From Oryzias latipes (Eukaryota; Chordata; Actinopteri; Beloniformes; Adrianichthyidae): a stretch of 64,000 bases of DNA. The stretch lies in contig NC_019870.2 of assembly GCF_002234675.1 (NCBI RefSeq), forward strand, positions 4,472,485-4,536,484, read 5' to 3'. A program made the position numbers and the translations under genes. The number at the start of each line of letters is the position of its first letter. Position 1 is the first letter of the stretch. Shown piece after piece: positions 49,201 through 58,813 of the stretch. A model generated the notes under the pieces. The model made no database searches. It was not told the origin of the DNA and saw only the letters and a program-made list of their open reading frames with translations.

Positions 49201-52200
49201 TCCTGTTCATATGTGCAGCACATGAGAGCATTGGAGTTCATTTAGCTAATGAGTGTCCAGACGGAAATGTCCAATCTGTGCCAAAATGAGCAAACTCAAC
49301 ATTTTATTGGAAATTTTGTTTCCAGAAAATTTGGTGACTTGTGTTTTTTTCAAATATAGAAGTTAGACTTGTTAGATTGTTCAGCATCATGAGGTTTTTT
49401 TCTAGTCATTAAAAACGTTCTTTTTAATTTTAGGAGTGGATTTGGATTATTTTGGCATTGCTTAACCAAAATAAACATTTACATTTTTATTTATTTAACA
49501 TTAATCCGTAATTTAAAAACATTCTTGGAACTTTTAGTCAATTTTACATAATTTATCTCTTTAACTTTAGTTTAGTTTATTTGGTTTAGTTTGGCAGTGC
49601 TCAGCCAAAATGATCTAGAATTTTTTATTTAGCATTATTGAGTAATTAAAAAAGATTCTTGGGACTTTTAGACAATGCTTCACCATTTATCTAATCAATT
49701 TCAGGAGTTACTTTGGGTTTGTTTTGTCCATTGATGACCCAAAATAAAAGTTTATTTAATTTAGCAATATTCAGTTATGTTCTTAAATGCTGATCTTCAG
49801 CATTTACTTTTTTTTTTTTTTAGTTTTTAAAGCGTTTAGCCTTGTTCTACATTATTTAACTTTTTTTTCTTTTGTTTAGGCTTTTTGTTCATGAGATCTA
49901 AGCATCAAACATTCAGGATTGTTCATTAATCAGCTCTTTTTTTTAACTATTTCAAACATAATAGGACTTGTTCTGAAAAGTGTAACATCTAGTGGTGAAA
50001 TCTTTAACAATCCCAAGAATCCCTTACGATTAAAACATTATTCTTGCTTCTTCTAGTCTAGATTTTAGCATTAAAATGAGGCACTTTCTCATGTTATTAA
50101 ATGTTCTTTGGCTAAATTAGCATGTAGCTATTATCTACATTGAGACTTTACTTTGTGACATCAGGGAAAAGCATCTTTATTTTCTTAGTAACATTTCACA
50201 GTTTAACCAGGACACTTTAAAAGGTTAAAATCACTATAAATACAATCCCTTTAAAGTAACCCAAAGGTTTTATTCCAGGTTAAAAGTTAAAACCAAAAGA
50301 TGTTTCATTAAAAAAAATAAGAAAACATTTACTTGGAGTTTTAATATGAAGTTAAATAAAAATGTATGTGTGTTTGAGACGGTCTGGCCGATGCTTAAGG
50401 AGACAAACGGCAGTTTTTTTGTTTTTTGTTAAGTTTCTCGGTGCAACCTCTACGTAAGTGTTGAACTGAACAAGAGAAAAAGCAGAGATTAGTTCATGCC
50501 TGCAGCTTTTTGGAAAGCATCTGACCCTCTTGCGAGTGAATAAATGTTACAGAGCTTTTTGACTCAGAGCAAAGTCATTCATAAGGTTCGACATGATTAA
50601 ATGGGGTGTGTGTTATATTCTTTATAACGGAGAGAAAAGCAAATCTTTGGAGTTTGACAGTAATTTTTAAGGATAAGAAGGTAAATCTGTGGCCACATCC
50701 CCCAAAGCAACACCCACCAGTCAGATTAAGCCATATGTCAGGATTATTTGAGTCGTATTAACATCGGATTTGATGTATGGCGTCCTTTTCCCAGTGATTT
50801 CTGAGTCCACACACCGCAAACAACCAAGAGTCCAAGCCCCGTGAAAGCTGCGAAAGACACGAGCAACCACGGAAAGAGCGAAAGAAAAGCCACTGGAAGG
50901 TCGGGTCAACGTCGCCTCCAGAGTTTCCCCCCTTTCTTTGTTTTTTTGAGCTCAGAAAGATGAAAGGTCTGTTGCTCCGAAAAGGATGGAGAGCCAACTT
51001 TGAGCCGTGACAACAGAAGAAAGAATTACCACAGAACTGAGGTCGCTCTAATGGAGAAAATAAAATACAAAGACATCATGAACAAATGGAGTTACATGCA
51101 AAAAGTTGATGACAATGAATATGTGCATAAACAAAAATAAAGCTACTGATATGAAAATGAGGAGAAGCGTAAAAGGAAAACTCTTCACCTCCAGCTTTTA
51201 CATCACAAGACATATGAGAATAGAAGAATCAAACATGTCTGGAGTTCCAAGAGTTTTCCAGGAGGTCTAATCTAACCACGCATGTGGAAATGTTCCAGAC
51301 TAAAACACAAACTCAGGTGGGTGTTACTTTACCTCTGCGTTGTAGAACTTGGTCTTCACATCCAGCGGCTTCAAAACCTGATTGAGAAAAGATTGAAAGC
51401 TGAAGCTCTTTTCGCTCTGTGATGCCATTCCACCCGAAAGCAAAGAGAGCCAGGAGAGTGAAACTTCGACTGGAAGTCACTCCACACTGAGGCGGGAGAC
51501 TGCATTCGCCCCCGTGGCGGCATTTCTCAAGTGGCCTCAAGCTTCAACACAGCCGTTCTAATGAGACACGCCCAACATGTTTACCTGGAATTTGAAAAAC
51601 TTGCGAAAATAGAGCTTCTCCCCAAGCTGCGTGGTGTAGCTGACTGCACACACTAAACTGGGAGAGGAAAAAAGGCAAAGTTTCAGTCATTTCTTTAAGA
51701 GGTTAGATTTAAAGACCCACTCTGATCACCCTTGAGCTATTTTAAATATAATTAAGCCATTTTAGCCCAACTTGTGTCGTTTTCTAGGACATCGTTTTTG
51801 CAGGGCTGCAGTAGTTCAACAAAACATTCGGAGTCATTAATTTTCTTAATACCTCCATCAGAACGATCCCACAAGAGCATGTTAAAGACACCATTGTCAT
51901 CAGAGTGGGTCTATAAATGACAGCATGGAGGATGTTATAGGGCAGAGGCGGGCTCACATATGTGTGCCGATTTCTTTAACTTCGTGGTGGATGACGTCGT
52001 CGATGCAGCACTCGGGTTTGAGCTCCGCCACAGCAGAGTTCGACGTCGAGAGGTTGAGCCTCTGCGAGCTCGTCTGCAGGTCTGCCTGCCAGAAAAAGTC
52101 ATAAAAGATGTTTCAAAAAGTGCAAAAAACGAATAATAAATACATGAATAAAAAGCATCGAAGACGCTTGTTTCCTCCTTACCTTCACTAGAATTTCTTT

Positions 52201-55200
52201 CACAATCTGGGTGCTGTCGTTATGAACACTGATGTAGCTGGAGAACGTCTCCCCAAGAAAAATGTTTCTGCAAATAAATGGGTTTTGTAAATGCTAATTT
52301 AGTCGGATTTGAAGGAAAAAAGCTGCTGGGGTGTGATTACCCAAAGTTCTGGGGGAGTGTGAGCATCTCTCCCAGCATCAGGGTCTCTGCTCCTTTGATG
52401 GTGGATGGGTCCTGCCTCATCAGCTGACCAAACAAATCTCCTGCACAGAAAAAAACGTCAAAAGAAATAAGAAAATAAAAAACAGACGATGAAAGTTTGT
52501 CCTGCTTTTGTTGATCCATGAGTTTGTTCACAGAAAATCTTTCTCTCCTTCAGTCTGTTGATCACTCGAACACAGAGAGGTCAGCCATAGGGTTCAGTGT
52601 CTCCATTTTCCACAGTCGTCTGCATCAGATTTTGCTGCAAAGAATCTCTTTAGCGTCTATTGAGGCCGTTTGCGGCTGGGATGAGGGTCAGCAGCGCCAA
52701 ATCTGAGGCTATAGCTCTTGACCGGAGAAAGGTAGTTTGCCATCTCCACTCTGGGTGGAGTGTCCTTGCCCCAGATGGAGGAGTTTAAATATCTGGGGGT
52801 CTTGTTTATGATTGAGGGAAGGCGTGAGATTGACCGGCGGATCAGAGCCGCGTCCGTAGCTGTAATGGCCTGTTGTGGTGAAGAGAGAGCTGAGCCAGAA
52901 AGCAAAGCTCTCAATTTACCGGTCGATCTTCGTTCCAATACTCACCTATGGTCATGAGCTATGGGTCATGACCGAAAGAACGAGGTCCCGAATACAAGCG
53001 GCTGAAATGAGCTTCCTCCGTAGGGTGGCTGGGCGCTCCCTTAGAGAAAGGGTGAGAAGCTCGGTCACCCGCGGAGAGCTCGGAGTAGAACCACTTTTCC
53101 TCCACATCGAAAGGAGCCAGTTGAGGTGGCTTGGGCATCTAGTCCGGATGCCCCCTGGACGCCTCCCTGGAGAGGTGTTCCGGGCATGTCCCACTGGGCG
53201 GAGGCCCCGGGGAAGACCCAGGACACGCTGGAGAGACTACGTCTCTCGGCTGGCCCGGGAACACCTCAGGGTCCCCCCAGAGGAACTGGAGGAAGTGGCC
53301 GGGGTGAGTGAAGTCTGGGCATCTCTGCTTAGACTGCTGCCCCCACGACCCGGTCCCGGATGCACGGAACAAGATGCCCTCTCCTCTTCTGCTGACCTTG
53401 ACTACATCATCCTTACAGATCTGCGTCATAATTTAGTTTGGTGTCCTCGCCATATTCTTCCAGAAGAACGAGTCCGTACCACCTCATTCTTGCTTCGTGC
53501 ATCTTCTCTGTGATGCAGACAACTCCATTTCTCCCACATATTTCCTCATTGTGTTTCTTTTCTTTTAACATGAATCCTAGAATCCGGCCCACCATCTTAA
53601 TTTCTGTTCTTCCGAGCACTTCCTCTTCCTTTTGTGTCCATGCTTCTGCACCGTTTATCAGGAGCGGCCTTACACATTTCCTTTTCCACCAACTGGCATA
53701 CGTCTATCACACAACACACCAGTTAAATCACACAAAAAACTGCAATTATCGAAGCGTATAAGCAGTAAAATGAAATCTTTGCAAGGATAAAATGTGGACA
53801 GCTGATCCTGATAGGATGTTGGTGTGTTTTCAAGAGCTGAAGGAAAGTTAAGCAGCTGTAATACAATCAAACACTTCTGTGCTTTTTCTTCAAACCATTG
53901 AAATCAACTTTAGTATTAATACTGACTTTCTGTACCCTTATATAAATAAATTCTTAAAAAAAGGTTCCAATGTGATTTTCTGAATTATTTTTTTACGTTC
54001 TGTCTGTCACACTTGGAGTGTCCCCATGATGACATTACAGACTAAACTCAGCTTTTACCTTGCAGAATCAATAACTGACAATTACGGTTTTGCCTCATTG
54101 CAAAATAAAGAAAAGAAAAAAGTTTTTATGAATCCTCTAATCTCCCAAATCTGAAGCAAAAAGATTTGGTTTGACAAATTAAACTTTTTTATGCACATGT
54201 GGACAGAGTCAAAACCTAAAGGCCATTTCATGCGTCCTTCTTACTCTAATTACCATATATTTGCTTTTAGTTTACACCAGGGGTCTGCAACCTTCAACAC
54301 TTAAAGAACCATTCAGATCAATTTTCTACCGACTATAACCCAGTGGGAGCTACAGTCTCATTTTTTACTTCACTCTTTAGAACAATAAGACAGTAATTTG
54401 TACTTATATTATTGTTACTATTATGTTAAATGAAAAAAAAAACAATTTGGGCATAAATAAAACATAAACATGAAGAGGAAATATCTGAAAAAATATTAAA
54501 TAGATTACAACTTTTTGACAAATGTTCACATGACTTCCTTTCAAAATAAAAGACACCCTGCTGAACCTGCTGGGTGTAGGTTCATCTCCATGCAGCAAGT
54601 TATTAGTATGTAGTGTCATGTCAACAGTAACAACAAAAATATTAAGTTGATTTTACAGTTTGTGGAGTATCTAAGCCAGTAATCTAACAAACTAAAATAA
54701 ATCAGAGCTAATTAAGTGACTTTTACTGTATTTTTTGAATTATAAAGCACACTTAAAATCCTTGAATTTATTAAAAATAGAAAATACACTGCACAGTCTG
54801 GTGCAACTAAAGTATGAATTCTGGTTGGGCTTACTGACCCCAAATGCATTTTCTGTGGTACCAAGTGCTCAAAAATCTGTCACAAATATTCTAGCCTGAC
54901 TTTGGTAAACTATAACGCTGTTGAATTGCTAGAGCATTATGGGTACTGTAGTCAAAAACCTTGCAGAGTGACACTGCTGTACTTCAACTGTTTGTGAATG
55001 AGTTAAAAAAAAAGGTTTTTTTTTTTAACTTTTCTGCTTATTTACTTTTTTTTTAACATTAATAAAATACGTCTTATTTTCTTGAAGCAGAAAGCCACAA
55101 TGGAGGGTTAAAAGAGTCACACGCGGCTCCAGAGCCTCAGGTTGCAGACCCAAACAACATTTTCCCCTTTGGTTGCAAAAGTTGATATTTTCTATTAAAG

Positions 55201-56448
55201 AAAGCCTGTTTGCTTGTGTCCACTCCAAAAGATCAATATATAGAAAATACTTGTACTTTTTATCCTTTAAGAGCAAGAAATAACAGTAAACAACGCACTT
55301 CCTAAAACTTCTTGACAAACCCAATAAATCCTGTCGTATAGCCTGAGCAGCACAGCAGGCGCACTTATGAATGAGGAGACGTCAAGTCCTGCTACTTCCT
55401 ATTTGAGCCGTTTTCTCTGTTTGTTTCCGGATAAATATCTATCAGAAAAACTCACCGGGCAGATCTCTTTCTTCACACGTCACTGGGAGGTTTGTGAACA
55501 GAGTCGGTTTAGTTAAGCGCATCACTGTGAGGAAAAAGAAGCTGGTAAGTTGGTTGCAGCGATGATTTGATTCCTGCGTCACACAGCAGTTTCCTAAAAT
55601 GTCTAGTTCCAGCAGCCGTGCATGAATCAAATTACAGTGATCCAGGACAGTAGGAGACGCTCCATGCAGACGTCAACCTTTGTGCATTTTAAAATGACTT
55701 ATGAAAAAACATTAAATATCACCCACACGCTTGTATTTTTTATAGACATTACTCAAAATACCAACACCAAAACAACATCTCTATGGAGTGATGCTGCATC
55801 TTCTGAAAATCTAAGCTTATTGGTACTGATTTAACTTAAAGACCAAAAATCTTAAAAAAAAAAAAAAGTGAAAGTCATTTATATTTTAAGTTCTTTTTTT
55901 GTTGTCTATGAGCTATTCTTTGCACACCTTTTGAGTATTTTTTAACATTTAGTTTCGGATATTCATAAAATGTTTATTTTTCTATTGGTTGACCGATCAT
56001 CAATTCCCGTTTATTTGACATTAATTATCATTTTACAGCCTTTAACTTTTTATTTGATCATTATTATGTATATGAAAAAAAACAATACTTAGAAGAAGAA
56101 AAAAAGCTAACACGGTGGTAATGACAAATGATGGACATTTGCTTCCATCAGCAGAAAAGCTACAGAGAATATATATTGCTGTGTATTTAAAATAATATAT
56201 GGCTTAGTTTTCCATTCAAAATAACGTTATTTTAGCGGAAATGTGCCACTAAAGGATTTATTTAAATTCTAATAAGCAAATTTTTAAACATTTTGCCTGC
56301 TGGCCCCGCAGTTAGCATGACATATATGTAGGTAATAAGTTATTATCGCAATAATTCCAACATACAGTAATCCTCTGGAATATTCTCATAAAGCTTAACT
56401 ACCTTTTAGAGCAAGTAGATGTTCCTGTTTTGTCTGATTTACATCCAT
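46255..56448 (-). CDS. trappc13: Trafficking protein particle complex subunit 13
   Basis: Subunit of a TRAPP vesicle-tethering complex, acting on Rab activation in ER-Golgi and autophagy traffic. Twelve coding exons on the minus strand: 56448-56403, 55524-55456, 52440-52341, 52267-52183, 52085-51958, 51657-51585, 51377-51333, 48724-48591, 48502-48304, 48223-48123, 46583-46436, 46362-46255; 1236 bases, 411 aa (human 417). All phases agree. Landmarks in order: [61 protein letters not shown]-like region ([19 protein letters not shown]), [71 protein letters not shown]. The short alternative segment (SDLSSV-type) of human isoforms is absent between FYNAE and TDEVF. The protein ends ICPYTSNEC, unlike the human tail. 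Confidence 0.96.
47500..47775. repeat. Palindromic interspersed repeat, copy 3
   Basis: In a trappc13 intron. Shares GCCATGTTGGAGCCAG, TTAGCAGTGATT, CAATCAGGAGTGAGCTTGTTGGAAG and CAGCAGGTACTTCCTGTTTGGA with 33200-33785. The outer ends are weaker here. Confidence 0.55.
48830..51320. other. trappc13 intron, mostly unique AT-rich sequence
   Basis: Non-coding. It contains several loosely similar stretches around TTTAGTTTAGTTTATTTGG and ATTAAACATTCTTGG-like text (49430-49800), perhaps decayed local duplication, but no repeat family I can name. Confidence 0.5.
51712..51914. repeat. AGACCCACTC-end DNA transposon family, copy 4 (internally deleted)
   Basis: Both termini are clear: AAAGACCCACTCTGATCA on the left and TCATCAGAGTGGGTCTATA on the right. 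Between them are TTGTGTCGTTTTCTAGGACA and CCACAAGAGCATGTTAAAGA, the two end regions of the longer copies, with the middle missing. It defines the family's inverted repeats best. Confidence 0.75.
52665..53405 (+). mobile_element. Teleost LINE, C-terminal end of reverse-transcriptase ORF
   Basis: Two frames carry the ORF end: [20 protein letters not shown] from 52760, then, after a frameshift near 52870, [78 protein letters not shown] and [12 protein letters not shown]. This block is abundant in fish genomes as the 3' part of a non-LTR retrotransposon; I lean to an RTE/Rex3-like type without being able to test it. It is 5' truncated and lies in a trappc13 intron. The better conserved frame suggests fairly recent insertion. 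Confidence 0.8.
53413..53690 (-). mobile_element. Second LINE reverse-transcriptase fragment, opposite strand
   Basis: Minus-strand frame reads [20 protein letters not shown], then [20 protein letters not shown] and [20 protein letters not shown], the pattern of an RTE-type C-terminal region (E-A-R-x-R-W-Y-G). It abuts the LINE at 52665-53405 tail to tail. Confidence 0.65.
54278..55154. mobile_element. hAT-like non-autonomous DNA transposon with GGGTCTGCAACC ends
   Basis: Left end CAGGGGTCTGCAACCTT and right end GCGGCTCCAGAGCCTCAGGTTGCAGACCC are inverted; both AAAGAACCATTCAGA and GGCTCCAGAGCC occur in fish hAT MITEs. The interior has no lasting ORF. It lies in a trappc13 intron. Confidence 0.65.
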
Positions 56449-57580
56449 TTTGCCTGTCTTTTCCTCCTGAGCTACTAGGCTAACCGGTTGTTTTCTAGCA
56501 GCTAACGAACTTTGACCTTAAAGGGAAGTGCCCGCCTTCTTCGCCACCTATTATGGACAAATAGACACATATTTGACTCACGTCTTCCCCCTACAGTCAA
56601 GGAATGGTATTACAAAAACAAACAAAATATGTCAATTTTTTCGTTTTTATTTGTATTTATTTTTGTCTAATAAAAATACAATGCCATTGAAAACCCTGTA
56701 ATAATGATGCGTTTTATGTGTGTTGAGGCAAAAATACCACTATGGTGGCCATGTTCATCCTAAATACATGGTATCTTACCAGATTAGTTTAAAGACATGC
56801 AAAAGAAAGACTTAACTTTTCAAGACTAAAATAAACATTTATATTGGCAAATGTTCATAAAAATCAATATGCAATTATCTATCTATTGCTGTCAGTATTG
56901 CAATTTAATTCTGCATTCCTGAAACAAGTGGTGGAAATAATACCACATATTTTTTTTACTATAAAAATATACCTCAAGAAAAAATAAAACAGTAGGGTGC
57001 AGTAAAACTCTTTACTCTCAGGGGAATACTATTTTTGAACAAGACTACTGAGTAAATGTAACATGTTGTTATTTAACCTAATCACTATCTGAACTTTTAT
57101 GCTCTTTTCTGAAAACCTTCAGGTGATTCAAGACGTTGCAGCCAGAGTCTGATCAAATAGGAAAATAAATCAAATTTATTCAATTTATTCTCTCCCTTTT
57201 TGCAGTCCGCCAAAAAATTCACGACAGAGGCCTAATAGTTCCATAAAAGTACAAAGAGGGCATTTTTTTTACTAAGCAGAATTATTGTTGTTTCCAAATT
57301 TTACAAAAATAGAAAGGGACTTCCTGCTTCAGTTTCAAAATGCAGACATCCTCTCTTAGTTGAAGGGTAGACTTGGAAAGAAAATATAGCTAAAATTGGA
57401 TCGGTTTACCTCTCAGACATTGTGCTAGTTATTCTGTTGTAGAAATTGAGTACTGGGATTTGTTTTAGGATGTGCTGGATGTCTTTTCTGTCTTTCGTCA
57501 CTGTAAACCTCCTCTTTTTCTCATCCATGAATGTGAATGTCACAATTACTCAGTTTGCTACTGTTGACAGCAGAGGGGCA
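56449..57580. other. 5' flank of trappc13 and start of the intergenic region
   Basis: The promoter of trappc13 should lie just right of 56448, where GC rises slightly (GGGAAGTGCCCGCCTTCTTCGCC near 56524), but there is no marked CpG block. Beyond about 56600 the sequence is AT-rich and I see no gene. Confidence 0.45.
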
Positions 57581-57587
57581 GCTGTAA

Positions 57588-57793
57588 CCCTTGTGCTATC
57601 CTAGGCACTTTAACATTGGGAGTTGGGTCATCTAGACCCACTAGACAGTGCGCTGAACCTTTTTTCTTCAATGATTTGTGATCTTCACTGGTGTCCATGG
57701 ATTGCATGAAATCTTTCCACCTTTATCCACCTTTGTCATGGTAGGGAGAACACGTCAATGTAAGGGGTGGGGTCATCTAAGATAGCACAAGGG
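57588..57793. mobile_element. piggyBac-like MITE
   Basis: Termini CCCTTGTGCTATCCTAG and GATAGCACAAGGG in inverted orientation, flanked by GTAA on the left and TTAA on the right. It is 206 bases long and is followed within 3 bases by the left end of the transposon at 57796. Confidence 0.75.
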
Positions 57794-57795
57794 TT

Positions 57796-58554
57796 AAAGA
57801 CTGATGAAAATGGTATTTTTGGTGTTTGTAATATGTTCTTGTGGCATTTTTCAGTTGATGGAGGACATATAGACAGAAAAATAGGGTCAAAGTTTCATTT
57901 CTAAGTATTTCTTTATTTAAAGCGTTGTGAACCAGGAGCAAATGAAAAAATCCCATTAAAAAAATTGTACTTGCTACATTAAAAACTTGCAGACAAACAG
58001 ATCCATGCACATCATCGTTTTCCTCGTTTGAGCTGGTGTCTGGCTCAAAACTGTACAGTTGGATATCTCTACTATTGCATGCCATTTTTCTTGCACCACT
58101 AATGTAATGTGGGCGTTGTAGGGGCTGTAACCCTTGTGCTATCCAAGGCATGTTAACATTGGGAGTTGGGTCATCTAGACCCACTAGACAGTAATCTGAA
58201 CCTTTTTTCTTCAATGATTTGTGATCTTCACTGGTGTCCATGGATTACATGATATCTTTCCACCTTTATCCACCTTTGTCATGGTAGGGAGAACACGTCA
58301 ATGCAAGGGTGGGGTCATCTAAGATAGCACAAGGGTCAAGCTAGCTGGAAACCACGTTAAAAAAAAGTTTAAAAAAAAGAGCTCTCATTAGGAGGGGTAG
58401 GGGCAAAACTCCTACCGCTCTCCAAAAATTATGTCCTGGAAAATGACACCGATTTTTTCACTTTGGCAAAAAACAGCATATTTATTATAAAAAGACCACT
58501 GGGAATGCATTGAAAATATATCAAAAGATGATTGAAGTGGGACTTTAATAGTTT
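57796..58554 (-). repeat. AGACCCACTC-end DNA transposon family, copy 5, with nested MITE
   Basis: Ends AGACTGATGAAAATGGTATT and GATTGAAGTGGGACTTTAA. The minus strand holds the family ORF start at 58084 (M-A-C-N-S-R-D-I) continuing IQLYSFEPDTSSNEENDDVH, then stops. The copy is split by a piggyBac-like MITE (58131-58335) at the point where other copies read CTGTAAGCTAGC. Confidence 0.65.
58131..58335. mobile_element. piggyBac-like MITE nested in a DNA transposon
   Basis: CCCTTGTGCTATCCAAGG to GATAGCACAAGGG, 205 bases, close to the copy at 57588-57793 along its full length. Flanks are GTAA and TCAA, a diverged TTAA-type duplication. Confidence 0.75.
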
Positions 58555-58740
58555 GGTTGTGCTGTTGGTTTCCACTTGTTAGAAGTTTTCTTCCCTCGGT
58601 CGCCTCAATGCAGATTCAGTTTAAAGATCTCACCAAATATTATTTCACATAAGTTTCAAAGTTGACTCACATTACCCTTAGTAAGAACTTGACATAACCT
58701 AATAAAATTAGTCAAAAAATATAAAATTGCAGGAAATTTT

Positions 58741-58746
58741 TTTATT
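58741..58746 (-). terminator. cyb561a3: Polyadenylation signal of cyb561a3
   Basis: AATAAA on the minus strand, about 68 bases past the stop codon. Confidence 0.45.
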
Positions 58747-58813
58747 CATTCATTTGCAAACAATGAAATGAGAACAAAATGTCCTCCTTAAAAAAACAAA
58801 ACCTTCTACGGTC

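Noticed and set aside
52875..53513. Open frame of 212 codons on the plus strand
   Set aside because: It is the C-terminal part of a LINE reverse transcriptase, not a host gene.
57777..58241. Open frame of 154 codons on the minus strand
   Set aside because: It crosses from a MITE into another transposon copy and is interrupted by the nested insertion; a repeat artefact apart from the short conserved peptide.
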